DNA from: an uncultured Eubacteriales bacterium
GTDB taxonomy: Bacteria; Bacillota; Clostridia; Christensenellales; Aristaeellaceae
NCBI GenBank assembly: GCA_902800625.1
Contig: CADCFG010000009.1
Coordinates: forward strand, 62,001-126,000
Direction of reading: 5' to 3'
Length of the DNA stretch: 64,000 nucleotides
How positions within the stretch are numbered: the first letter of the stretch is position 1; every line of letters starts with the position of its first letter. Shown here piece after piece: positions 39,847-48,520 of the stretch. Made by a program: the position numbers and the translations under genes. Below the pieces are notes generated by a model. The model did not search any database, was not told the DNA's origin, and was given only the letters and a program-made list of their open reading frames with translations.

Positions 39847-42645
39847 ATGGAAAAAAAGACGATAACCAAGCTGGTCGCCTCCGCGGCGATCCTGGGCCTG
39901 TCGGTCTGGGGCGCCAGCGGATGGGTGGGCGGCCACGACGTGGCCTATCAGAAGCCCGGCCCCTATACCGCCGAGGCCACCAATGATTTCAGCACCGTGC
40001 AGGTGGACGCGACCATCAAGGGCCAGGAGATCACTGACTGCGTCATCACCTCCTCCGGCGACAACGACCTGATGACCGACGCCATCCGCCAGGAGTGGGC
40101 CCAGGCCATCGTCGACGCCCAGTCCGCCGACACGGACGTGATCACCGGCGCGAGCCTGAAGTTCTCCGCCGCGTCCGTGAAGGAGTGCGTGGACGACATC
40201 CTCGTCCAGGCCGGCATCAAGGACGCCAGCGAGATCGAAGCGCCCGCCGAGGCGCCCTCGGAAAAGGCCCCCGCCGAGGTTGAAGAGCCCGCGACGGAGG
40301 AAGGCGCCGATGCGCCCGCGGAGGCCGGGGCCTATGCCGACGGCAGCTATTCCGCCGAGGCCGCCAACGATTTCAGCACCGTGAAGGTGGACGCGACCAT
40401 CGAGGGCGGCAAAATCGCCGACTGCGCCATCACCTCGTCCGGCGACAACGACCTGATGACCGACGCCACCCGCCAGGAGTGGGCCCAGGCCATCGTCGAC
40501 GCCCAGTCCGCCGACGCGGACGCCATCACCGGCGCGACGCTGACCTTCTCCGCCGCTTCCGTGAAGGAATGCGTGGATGACATTCTCGCCCAGGCCTCCG
40601 GCGATACTGGAACGCCCGCCGAGGGCAGCGACGATGAGCGCATCGCCGAGCTGGAGGCGCGCGTGGCGGAGCTTGAAGCTGCCGCCAGCCAGGCCGAGGC
40701 CCGCGTCGCCGAGCTGGAGGCTGCCGCCGCCAGCGGCATCAGCGTGGACGCCATGAAGTACATGCGCCCGCGTCCGGTGTTTGAGGCAGCAGCTTCCATC
40801 GAGGAAGCACCCGCTGAGGAAACCGCTTCCGAGGACAGCGCGGTCGAGGCCGACCCCGCCATGAAGTACATGAGACCCAGGCCCTCCTTCGCCGCTGGTT
40901 CCGCCGAGAAAGCCGAGGAAGCGCCTGCCCAGGACAGCGCAGCCGAGGCCGATCCCGCCATGAAGTATATGCGCGAGCGTCCCGCCTTCGCCGCCGCTTC
41001 CGCTGAGGAAGCATCTTCCGAAGGCAGCGCGGTCGAGGCCGATCCCGCCATGAAGTACATGCGCGAGCGCCCCGCCTTCGCCGCGGCTTCCACCGGGGAA
41101 GCCGCGGAAGCAACCGACGAATCCCCCGTCGCGTCCGCCGACGCCATGAAGTACATGCGCCAGCGTCCCGCCTTCGCCGCGGCTTCCGCCGAGGAAGCGC
41201 CCGCCGAGGAAGCGACCGACGAATCCCCCGCCGTGTCCGGCGACGCCATGAAGTACATGCGTGAGCGTCCCGCCTTCGCCGCGGCTTCTGAAGAGGAAGC
41301 GTCCGTTGAAGAAACGGCCGACGAATCCCCCGCCGTGTCCGCCGACGCCGTGAAGTACATGCGTGAGCGCCCCGCCTTCGCCGCGGCTTCTGAAGAGGAA
41401 GCGCCCGTTGAAGAAACGGCCGACGAATCCCCCGTCGCATCCGCCGACGCCATGAAGTACATGCGCCAGCGTCCCGCCTTCGCCGCGGCTTCTGAAGAGG
41501 AAGCGCCTGCCGAGGAGGCCGCCGAGGAAGCATCCGCCGAGGAAGCCGTCGAAACGGCCTCTGCCGACGCGGACCTGTCCGCCGCCCTGCCCGCCATCGT
41601 GGTGTCCATGGGCGCAAACAGGGAGAACAGCTACGTGACGGACTACCTGGAGCAGGACCCCTACCTGGTGAACATCTACGAGGGCTACGGCTTCGCCAAG
41701 GACTACGGCAGCGCCCGCGGCCACGAGTACACCCTGGAGGACGTGGCCAAGACCCAGCGCCCCCATCCCAAGGCCAACTGCCTGACCTGCAAGACGCCGG
41801 ACTTCCACAAGCTGGTGGAGCAGGAGGGCCTGGGCGTTTACTCCATGCCCTTTGACGACGTGATGGCCCAGATGACCACCAACATCAACTGCTACACCTG
41901 CCACGGCGACGACGCGGGCAACGGCGGCGCGCTGGTGGTCACCCACCAGTATGTGAACGAGGCCCTGGGCGGGAACGTGGGCACCATCAACCCCGCCACG
42001 CTGTCCTGCGGCCAGTGCCACATCGAATACTACTTCACCCCCTCCGACAGCGAGACCATGATGCCCTACGACAGCGTCGAGGCCATGGCTCCCGAGGCGA
42101 TCCTGGCCTACTACGACAAGATGGACTTTGCCGACTGGACCCAGGAGAGCACCGGCACCCGGCTGCTCAAGGCCCAGCACCCCGAGATGGAGACCTTCCT
42201 GGCCGGCAAGCACGCCAATTTCCTGTCCTGCGCGGACTGTCATATGCCCATGGAGACCACGGACACCGGCGTGGCCTATCACAGCCACGAGCTGGTCAGC
42301 CCGCTTCAGAGCGAGGCGCTGCTTCAGACCTGCGCCGCCTGCCACCGGGACACCGACATGGTGGAACTCGTCCACGGCATCCAGGAGAAGGTCACCGCCC
42401 GGGAGACCGAGGTGGGCAACAAGCTCAGCGGCATGAAGGACAAGCTGGCCGAGGCTGTGGCCTCCGGCACCTGGTCCGAGGAGGACCTGAACGCCGTGCG
42501 CACGCTGCACCGTCAGGCCCAGTGGTACTTTGACTTCTGCTACGTGGAGAACTCCGAGGGTGCGCACAACAGCGAGCTGGCCATGCGCTGCCTGGACACC
42601 TCCGACGCGCTGATCGACGAGGCCCTCAAGCTGCTGGACAAGTAA
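39847..42645 (+). CDS. FMN-binding domains fused to pentaheme NrfA-type cytochrome c nitrite reductase
   Basis: A 932-residue exported protein. N-terminal signal/anchor (about 8-28). Two FMN_bind domains: residues about 38-118 with ITGASLK at 99-105 and about 165-250 with ITGATLT at 227-233; only the second keeps Thr at the usual flavin-acceptor place. A short coiled coil (about 262-292) follows, then eight repeats of MKYMR(P/E/Q)RPAFAAAS in an acidic Ala/Glu/Pro linker (298-574). Residues about 578-932 are NrfA: CLTCK at 645 (lysine-ligated active heme), CYTCH 682, CGQCHIEYYF 721, AQHPEMETF then CADCHMP 795, CAACH 829. It likely reduces nitrite to ammonium, or a related oxyanion, with electrons from Rnf via flavins. 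Confidence 0.93.
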   Translation: MEKKTITKLVASAAILGLSVWGASGWVGGHDVAYQKPGPYTAEATNDFSTVQVDATIKGQEITDCVITSSGDNDLMTDAIRQEWAQAIVDAQSADTDVITGASLKFSAASVKECVDDILVQAGIKDASEIEAPAEAPSEKAPAEVEEPATEEGADAPAEAGAYADGSYSAEAANDFSTVKVDATIEGGKIADCAITSSGDNDLMTDATRQEWAQAIVDAQSADADAITGATLTFSAASVKECVDDILAQASGDTGTPAEGSDDERIAELEARVAELEAAASQAEARVAELEAAAASGISVDAMKYMRPRPVFEAAASIEEAPAEETASEDSAVEADPAMKYMRPRPSFAAGSAEKAEEAPAQDSAAEADPAMKYMRERPAFAAASAEEASSEGSAVEADPAMKYMRERPAFAAASTGEAAEATDESPVASADAMKYMRQRPAFAAASAEEAPAEEATDESPAVSGDAMKYMRERPAFAAASEEEASVEETADESPAVSADAVKYMRERPAFAAASEEEAPVEETADESPVASADAMKYMRQRPAFAAASEEEAPAEEAAEEASAEEAVETASADADLSAALPAIVVSMGANRENSYVTDYLEQDPYLVNIYEGYGFAKDYGSARGHEYTLEDVAKTQRPHPKANCLTCKTPDFHKLVEQEGLGVYSMPFDDVMAQMTTNINCYTCHGDDAGNGGALVVTHQYVNEALGGNVGTINPATLSCGQCHIEYYFTPSDSETMMPYDSVEAMAPEAILAYYDKMDFADWTQESTGTRLLKAQHPEMETFLAGKHANFLSCADCHMPMETTDTGVAYHSHELVSPLQSEALLQTCAACHRDTDMVELVHGIQEKVTARETEVGNKLSGMKDKLAEAVASGTWSEEDLNAVRTLHRQAQWYFDFCYVENSEGAHNSELAMRCLDTSDALIDEALKLLDK
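40741..41570. repeat. Eight in-frame repeats of the MKYMRxRPAF unit
   Basis: GCCATGAAGTACATGCGC-type segments recur eight times at intervals of about 84-105 bases within the flavin-NrfA gene. They keep frame and vary mostly in the acidic spacer. The repeated basic-aromatic motif between acidic spacers is of unknown role. Confidence 0.9.
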
Positions 42646-42665
42646 ACCAAGCCCAATACACAATA

Positions 42666-42738
42666 ACAGATCCTTCGCTGCGCTCAGGATGACAACGATG
42701 CGATACCTGTCATCCTGAGCCAAGCGGAGGATCTTGTT
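42666..42738. repeat. CTTCGC-type palindromic repeat between nrfA fusion and resB
   Basis: ACAGATCCTTCGCTGCGCTC..AGGATGACA and TGTCATCCTGAGC..GCGGAGGATCT are complementary arms. Member of the family at 3705. Confidence 0.85.
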
Positions 42739-42760
42739 CATTCCAACGGGAAGCAATCCT

Positions 42761-44068
42761 ATGAAAGCAATCAAGAAAACCTGGAAATTTCTCTGCTCCA
42801 TGCGCTTCGCCATCATCCTGCTGGTGGTGCTGGCCATCGCCTGCTCCGTGGGCAGCCTGGTCACCCAGGGGCAGAGCTACGACTGGTACGCTCAGCGCTA
42901 TTCCGAGCGCACGGCGGGGCTGATCGTCGCGCTGGGGCTGGACGACGCCTTCCACAGCATCTGGTTCATCGTCATCACGGCCTTCCTGTGCCTGAACCTT
43001 CTGCTGTGCAACCTGACCCGCCTGCCCCAGCTGATCCGCCGCACACAGGCGGAGGGCAAGCCGGACGGCGCGCTGCGCACCCAGGGCGACGTGACCAGCG
43101 AGCGCGTCCCGGACCCCGAAGCCGCCTTCGCCCGGCTGCGCATGCCCAGGCCCGAGCCCTGCAAGACGGAGGACGGCCGGAAGGCGCTGTTTTCATCGAA
43201 GCACCGCGCGGGCCTGTGGGGCGCGTGGGTGTGCCACCTGGGCATCCTGCTGCTGATCCTGGGCTTCGGCCTGGGGCAGATGACCCAGAAGCAGTACACG
43301 GTCTACGGCGTGCCCGGGGACGCAAAGCCCATCGGCGACACCGGCTGGATGCTTGAAATCGACGACTTCACCATCGGCCTGCGGGAGGATGCCACCGTGG
43401 AGCAGTATACCGCGGCCATCAGCGTGTACAGCCCGGAGGGCGGCGATGCGACCCGCGAGAGCGCCGAGATCAGCGTGAACCACCCGGCCACCCTCAAGGG
43501 CCTGAAGTTCTACCAGAACTCCACCGGCTGGGCCACGCGGGTGAACGTGCTGAAGGACGGCGCGCCGCTGCAGGACGCCGTGGTCTGCGCCGGGGATTTC
43601 CTGCCCGTGGCGGACAAGCCGGACCTGGTGGTGTACCTGAACGCCTTCTATCCGGATTACGTGCTCACCCCGGGCGTCGGCCCCTCCACCGCCTCCGCGG
43701 ACATGAACAACCCCGCCTGGCTGTATTCCGTGTACTATCAGGGCCGGCTGCTGGGCATGAACGCGCTGATGGACGGTGAGGAGCTGACCGTGGACGAGTA
43801 CACCTTCACCTTCACCGACACCCAGAACTTCACCCTGATCCAGATCAAGGAGGATCACTTCGCGTGGCTGGCCCTGCTGGGCGGCATCGCCACGATGCTG
43901 GGCCTGTTGCTGGCGTTCTACGTGCAGCCGGCCAGGGTCTGGGCCGTGCAGGAGACGGACGGCAGCTGGACGCTGCACGGCGCCTGCCGCAAGGGCGGGA
44001 CGATCTTCAGGGAGAAGTTCGCGCAGGCCGCCGGCGGCAGGGAAGGAACGGCAGAGGAAGAACCCTAA
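42761..44068 (+). CDS. ResB-like cytochrome c assembly protein
   Basis: Part of the system II (Ccs) machinery that carries heme outward and attaches it to c-type cytochromes. The 435 residues open with SMRFAIILLVVLAIACSVGSLV, have a second and third helix (IWFIVITAFLCLNLLLCNLTRLPQL and WGAWVCHLGILLLILGFGLGQ), a large external domain containing KGLKFYQNSTGW, typical of ResB, and a last helix FAWLALLGGIATMLGLLLAFYV. ATG 42761. It serves the multiheme protein encoded just upstream and works with the CcsA-like protein encoded downstream. Confidence 0.9.
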   Translation: MKAIKKTWKFLCSMRFAIILLVVLAIACSVGSLVTQGQSYDWYAQRYSERTAGLIVALGLDDAFHSIWFIVITAFLCLNLLLCNLTRLPQLIRRTQAEGKPDGALRTQGDVTSERVPDPEAAFARLRMPRPEPCKTEDGRKALFSSKHRAGLWGAWVCHLGILLLILGFGLGQMTQKQYTVYGVPGDAKPIGDTGWMLEIDDFTIGLREDATVEQYTAAISVYSPEGGDATRESAEISVNHPATLKGLKFYQNSTGWATRVNVLKDGAPLQDAVVCAGDFLPVADKPDLVVYLNAFYPDYVLTPGVGPSTASADMNNPAWLYSVYYQGRLLGMNALMDGEELTVDEYTFTFTDTQNFTLIQIKEDHFAWLALLGGIATMLGLLLAFYVQPARVWAVQETDGSWTLHGACRKGGTIFREKFAQAAGGREGTAEEEP

Positions 44069-44124
44069 AACGCGCACAAAGGGCGCATCGTGTGCTGTGA
44101 TATGCCCTCAAATGCCGCATACAG

Positions 44125-44242
44125 ATCCTTCGACTGCGCCTTGCTGGCCGCAAAGCTCCGCTCAGGATGACAAGCGATGCGCTGTGCCGTCATTCTGAGC
44201 GAAGTCCGGCCGCAGGCGGGACGGAGTCGAAGAATCTACAGC
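44125..44242. repeat. CTTCGAC-family palindromic repeat with internal insert
   Basis: AGATCCTTCGACTGCGCC..GCTCAGGATGACA faces GTCATTCTGAGCGAAG..GGAGTCGAAGAATCT. Each arm is interrupted by a short extra GC-rich piece. Between resB-like and ccsA-like genes. Confidence 0.85.
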
Positions 44243-44305
44243 ATCTATTGAACGACTTACCCTCACCATCCCCAATCCCCCATCGCGTCAAAGGAGAATT
44301 GATCC

Positions 44306-45121
44306 ATGCTTCAAGTCGAAAACACCCAGTTCACCATCGTCATGCTGCTGTATTTCGCGTCGATGCTGCTCTACTTCGCGTTCATCGCGGTGAAGAAGGA
44401 TGGCGTGGCCAAGGTGGCCGTGGGGCTGCAGATCGCGGGCCTGGCGCTGCACACGGCGGCGCTCATCTGCCGGGGAATCGGCGCGGGGCGGCTGCCGCTG
44501 ACCAACCAGTATGAGTTCGCCACGTCCTTCGCCTGGGGGCTGTGCCTGGTCAGCCTGATCTTCGTGTTGAAGTTCAAGTTCCCGGTGCTGGGGGCGTTTT
44601 CCGCGCCGGTGGTATTTTTGATCATCGGCTATGCCGCCATGCAGAGCAAGGAGGTCAAGAACCTGATGCCCGCCCTGCGCAGCAACTGGCTGGGGTTCCA
44701 CGTGTCCACGGCCATCATCGCCTACGGGGCCTTCGGCGTCAGCTTCGTGCTGGGCGTCATCTTCCTGCTGCGGCAGCGGATGCGCGACAGCGGCTTCCTG
44801 GACCAGCACATCCCCAAGCGGGAGAAGCTGGACGTGATCGCCTATCGCAGCGTGTCGCTGGGACTGCTGTTTCTGACGTTCACCATCGTCACCGGCGCCA
44901 TCTGGGCCGAGCGCGCCTGGGGCAGTTACTGGTCCTGGGACCCGAAGGAGACCTGGTCGCTGGTCACCTGGATCATCTACGCCGCCTATTTGCACCTGCG
45001 CCTGCGCCGGGGCTGGGAGGGCCGCGCCGCCGCCATATTCGCGGTGATCGGCTTCGTCTGCGTGATCTTCACCTACATCGGCGTGAACACGTTCCTGCCG
45101 GGAATACACAGCTACGCCTAA
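44306..45121 (+). CDS. CcsA/ResC-like cytochrome c assembly protein
   Basis: Heme-handling membrane partner of ResB, 271 residues with about eight helices. The tryptophan-rich WWD-type motif reads WGSYWSWDPKETWSLVTW, and conserved histidines sit in NWLGFHVSTAI and YLHLRLRRGWEG. ATG 44306 with GGAG upstream. It closes the rnf-nrfA-ccs cluster and is followed by a terminator. Confidence 0.94.
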   Translation: MLQVENTQFTIVMLLYFASMLLYFAFIAVKKDGVAKVAVGLQIAGLALHTAALICRGIGAGRLPLTNQYEFATSFAWGLCLVSLIFVLKFKFPVLGAFSAPVVFLIIGYAAMQSKEVKNLMPALRSNWLGFHVSTAIIAYGAFGVSFVLGVIFLLRQRMRDSGFLDQHIPKREKLDVIAYRSVSLGLLFLTFTIVTGAIWAERAWGSYWSWDPKETWSLVTWIIYAAYLHLRLRRGWEGRAAAIFAVIGFVCVIFTYIGVNTFLPGIHSYA

Positions 45122-45132
45122 TTGACAAACAA

Positions 45133-45162
45133 ATAGACCCCAAAAGGGGTCTTTTTGTTTGC
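45133..45162 (+). terminator. Intrinsic terminator of the rnf-nrfA-ccs cluster
   Basis: AGACCCC and GGGGTCT pair around AAAA and are followed by TTTTTGTTT, 15 bases after the ccsA-like stop. Confidence 0.9.
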
Positions 45163-45163
45163 C

Positions 45164-45237
45164 AGGGAATAGCAGGGAGCAGAATATGCCGCAGATACGC
45201 GGCAGCAGCTATTCCTACTCCCTACTCCCTCTTCTTA
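45164..45237. repeat. AGGGAGCAG / CTACTCCCT inverted intergenic repeat
   Basis: AATAGCAGGGAGCAG and ATTCCTACTCCCTACTCCCT face each other around GCCGCAGATACGCGGC. Same type as 31471-31562. Confidence 0.7.
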
Positions 45238-46263
45238 CCTTATCCCGATCTCCGCGTCCGTCTCCGTCACGTCGCTGTGGGCCTTGATGTAGTCCACCAG
45301 CGGGTCGATCTCGGTGAAGGCCATGGCCAGGTAGGTGTCCGCCGCGCCATAGTAGATGGCGATGCGGCCGGTGTCGGGGTCCTGCAACGTGGCGCAGGGG
45401 AAGCAGACGCTGGGCACGAAGCCCTTCTCCTCGTACCACTCCTCGGGGGTAATGAGGAAGTTCTCGCAGCGGTACTTCACCTTGCTGGGCTCGTCGATGT
45501 CCAGGATCGCCGCGCCGAAGGAGTACACGAAGCCGGAGCAGGTGCTGGACGCGCCGTGGTAGAACAGCAGCCAGCCTTCGCTGGTCTCGATGGGGGCCGC
45601 GCCGGAGCCGATCTTCACGCTCTCCCACCACTTGCTGCCCGAGGACATCACATGGCGGTGCATGCCCCAGAACTTCATGTCCGGGCTCTGGCTGAGCCAG
45701 ATGTCGCCAAAGGGCGTGTGGCCGCTGTCAGAGGGCCGGGAGAGCAGCTGGTAGCGCCCGTTCACCTTCCGGGGAAACAGCACGGCGTTGCGGTTGAAGG
45801 GGATGAAGGGGTTCTCCAGGCGGGTAAACGTCTTGAAATCCTTCGTCTTCGCCATGCCGATGGACGCGCCGTAGTTGTCCTGGCACCACATGGCGTACCA
45901 GGTGTCCTCCACCTTCACCAGGCGGGGATCGTAGGCATAGCGGGGCATCAGCGGTTGGCCGGCCTCGTCGGTGAAGGGCACCATCTCCGGGTCGATGTCC
46001 CAGTGGATGCCATCCTGGCTCTTGCCCAGATAGATCATCGGGATGCCGTTGGTGCGCTCGCCGCGGAACAGGGCGATGAATCCGCCCTCATAAGGCGCGG
46101 CGGCGCTGTTGAACACCCGTGCCACGCCGGGGATGGGGTTGCGGCCAATGATGGGGTTTTCGCTGTAGCGCCAGACGGGCGCATCGTGGGTATCGCCGGC
46201 CGGCCGATCCTGCCAGGGGATGTTGGGCAGGCTCGGGCAGTTCAGGATTTTGACCTTGGACAT
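45235..46263 (-). CDS. GH130 family beta-mannoside phosphorylase-type enzyme
   Basis: Five-bladed beta-propeller enzyme, 342 residues, of the family that phosphorolyses beta-1,4-mannosides to mannose-1-phosphate. Seen: NPIIGRNPIPGVARVFNSAA, FIALFRGERTNG, YAYDPRLVKVEDTWYAMWC with the catalytic aspartate, RNAVLFPRKVNGRYQLLSRPSD and GSGAAPIETSEGWLLFYHG. The subfamily (mannosylglucose versus mannooligosaccharide phosphorylase) cannot be fixed by eye. ATG 46263 is chosen for GAAGG eight bases upstream. It ends an operon with a sugar importer. Confidence 0.9.
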   Translation of the reverse strand: MSKVKILNCPSLPNIPWQDRPAGDTHDAPVWRYSENPIIGRNPIPGVARVFNSAAAPYEGGFIALFRGERTNGIPMIYLGKSQDGIHWDIDPEMVPFTDEAGQPLMPRYAYDPRLVKVEDTWYAMWCQDNYGASIGMAKTKDFKTFTRLENPFIPFNRNAVLFPRKVNGRYQLLSRPSDSGHTPFGDIWLSQSPDMKFWGMHRHVMSSGSKWWESVKIGSGAAPIETSEGWLLFYHGASSTCSGFVYSFGAAILDIDEPSKVKYRCENFLITPEEWYEEKGFVPSVCFPCATLQDPDTGRIAIYYGAADTYLAMAFTEIDPLVDYIKAHSDVTETDAEIGIR

Positions 46264-46355
46264 ACGCATTACCTTCTTCATGCTTATTGAGAAAAATAGA
46301 TCAGTGCTTCAGAAGCCGCCTGCCATCATCTGGAATGCGCCTTCAAAGCGCATCG

Positions 46356-46475
46356 GACAGATCCTTCGACTGCGCCCTGCCAGTCGCAGGGCTCCGCTCA
46401 GGATGACAGCAGTACAATACGCTGTCATTCTGAGCGAAGTGAAGCCGAAGGCGGAACGGAGTCGAAGAATCCGCA
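46356..46475. repeat. CTTCGAC-family palindromic repeat
   Basis: AGATCCTTCGACTGCGCC..GCTCAGGATGACAG and GTCATTCTGAGCGAAG..GGAGTCGAAGAATCC are complementary arms, between the permease and GH130 genes. Confidence 0.85.
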
Positions 46476-46559
46476 CATGACCTGGCGCTGGCATTGATTG
46501 TATGACGCGCCAGCTCTTCATCATCGCCGATTCCCCGCTCCCCATTCCCAACAGGCGCC

Positions 46560-47435
46560 TTAGCCCTTCACGGCGCCGTTGGCCAGGCCCGCGTAGACCT
46601 GCTTCTGGAAGAACAGGAAGATCAGCAGCGAGGGGATCAGCGTCAGCAGAACGCCCGCGCAGATGATGTTGTAGCTGCTCTTGAAGGGGCCGGAGAAGGA
46701 ATACAGCGCCGTGGATATGGTCCGCCAAGTGTTGGACTGGAGGTACAGGTTGGCGTTGTAGTACTCGTTGTACACGCCCACGCCCTTCAGCACGGCGACG
46801 GTCACGATGGCCGGCTTGGTCAGCGGCAGCAGGATCTTGAAGAACACGCCGAAGTAGGTGCAGCCCTCCAGCACGGCGGATTCGTCCAGCGCCACGTTCA
46901 GGTTCTCGAAGAACTGCAGGAATATGTAGATGGATATGACGTCCGTGCCGCTCATCAGGATCATGTAGCCCACGATGCTGTTCAGCAGGCCGAAGTTCTT
47001 CATGATCTGATAGGTGGTCACCTGCATGGCGATGCCGGGGATCAGCGTGGCGATCATGAACAGGTTGCGGATCAGGTTGTTGCCCGGGAAGGCAAAGCGG
47101 TTCAGCACGTAGGCCAGCATGGAGCCCATCATCACGCTGACGATGACCACCACCACGACCACGCTGAAGGACGTCAGGAAGGCCCGCAGCATGTCGCCGT
47201 CCACCCACACCTGGCGATAGTTTTCAAAGTTCAGCCAGTTTTGCGGCGGGGTCATGGCGTTGGTGGAAGCGTATTCCGCGTTCGTCTTGAAGGAGATCAT
47301 GAACGAGGAAATGATGGGCAGCAGCGCCACGAAGGACGCAAAGATCAGCGCAAAGTACTCCAGGAACTTGATGACGCCCCGCTTGACGCGCGCGGAGGTG
47401 TTGGAAGCGGTGACGGAAGTGGTATTGTTTGCCAT
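46560..47435 (-). CDS. Sugar ABC transporter permease (MalG type)
   Basis: Inner-membrane permease with six helices, 291 residues. The EAA loop is VALDESAVLEGCTYFGVFFK followed by ILLPLTKPA, and the end GLANGAVKG is typical. It is co-directional with the other permease (18 bases away) and the binding protein upstream, and with GH130 downstream. No ATPase gene is present in this operon. Confidence 0.93.
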   Translation of the reverse strand: MANNTTSVTASNTSARVKRGVIKFLEYFALIFASFVALLPIISSFMISFKTNAEYASTNAMTPPQNWLNFENYRQVWVDGDMLRAFLTSFSVVVVVVIVSVMMGSMLAYVLNRFAFPGNNLIRNLFMIATLIPGIAMQVTTYQIMKNFGLLNSIVGYMILMSGTDVISIYIFLQFFENLNVALDESAVLEGCTYFGVFFKILLPLTKPAIVTVAVLKGVGVYNEYYNANLYLQSNTWRTISTALYSFSGPFKSSYNIICAGVLLTLIPSLLIFLFFQKQVYAGLANGAVKG

Positions 47436-47453
47436 AGTCTCTGCCTCCCTTCC

Positions 47454-48416
47454 TTACCACAGCGCCTTGGCCTTGTTCGACTTGGCGGAGAAGGTATTGT
47501 CGGAATCCTTCATCGCAAAGCGGAAGAACAGGCGCTGGCCGGCGGTGAATATCAGAATCAGCACCATCAAGACCATGGCCATGGCGCAGGCCTGGCCCAC
47601 CTTGCCCGAGACGTGGGCCATCTGGTGGATCTTGATGAAGAAGGTGGCCGTGCCGTTGGCGCCCATGCCCGCGACCACGTAGGCAGGCTCAAACGCCGAC
47701 AGCGAGCCGGTGATGGACAGGATCAAATTCAGCATGAACACGGTCTTGATGCCCGGCAGGATGATATGCAAAAACTGCTGCCAGCGGTTCGCGCCGTCGA
47801 TGGTGGCCGCCTCGTAGAGGGTGGGGTCGATGGAGGCGATGGCGCCGATGAACAGGATCATGTTCTGGCCGCAGTACTTCCACAGGCTGGTGAACACCAG
47901 CGACCAGTTGTTGATGGACTGGTCGCGCAGCCAGTAGGGCAGGCTCTCCAGCGGTATGCCCACCGCTTGCAGCACCGTGTCCAGCACGAAGCCGCGGGTG
48001 TAGAAGAATTTGAAGATATAGCCGATGGCGATGCCGTTCACCAGGAAGGGGAAGAACATGGCGGACTTGAAGAAGCCCGCGCCGCGGATCTTTTCCAGGC
48101 TGAGTATGGAGGCGAAGAACAACGCCAGCGAAAGCTGCACCACCGCGCCGGCCATGTAGTAAAGGCTCAGCAGCATCGCGCCCACGTATTCGCTCTTGCC
48201 GAACACGCGCAGATAGTTCTGCCAGCCCACGAAGCCCTTGTTCTTGGTGTAGCTCATATTGTAGAAGCTGAACTGGATCATCTTGGCAAAGGGCACATAG
48301 GTGAAGATGATCAGCAGGGCGAGGGGCACAATGCCGAAGGCGAGGATCACCGCCACCTTTTGCCAGTTGATCCGCCTGCCGCCCGGGACATAGGAAGCGG
48401 ATTTGCTCGTGGACAA
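47454..48416 (-). CDS. Sugar ABC transporter permease (MalF/UgpA type)
   Basis: First permease of the GH130-linked importer, about 320 residues. Six helices and EAA loop LYEAATIDGANRWQQFLHI followed by ILPGIKTVF. The likely start is TTG 48416, with AAGGAGG eight bases upstream; in-frame codons up to 48464 add residues with no ribosome site. It sits about 105 bases after the binding protein gene. Confidence 0.9.
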   Translation of the reverse strand: MSTSKSASYVPGGRRINWQKVAVILAFGIVPLALLIIFTYVPFAKMIQFSFYNMSYTKNKGFVGWQNYLRVFGKSEYVGAMLLSLYYMAGAVVQLSLALFFASILSLEKIRGAGFFKSAMFFPFLVNGIAIGYIFKFFYTRGFVLDTVLQAVGIPLESLPYWLRDQSINNWSLVFTSLWKYCGQNMILFIGAIASIDPTLYEAATIDGANRWQQFLHIILPGIKTVFMLNLILSITGSLSAFEPAYVVAGMGANGTATFFIKIHQMAHVSGKVGQACAMAMVLMVLILIFTAGQRLFFRFAMKDSDNTFSAKSNKAKALW

Positions 48417-48520
48417 GAGGAGCACCTCCTTAATTTGCTTTGGGATGGAAGAGGGCGGAGCCATGAGACTCGCTCGTGACTCCGCCCCATCATCAGATCA
48501 ACCCGATGTCAGTGGGTTCC

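Noticed and set aside
40741-41570. Regularly spaced repeats that look like a CRISPR array
   Set aside because: They keep the reading frame of the flavin-NrfA protein and the spacers encode acidic residues; no cas genes nearby.
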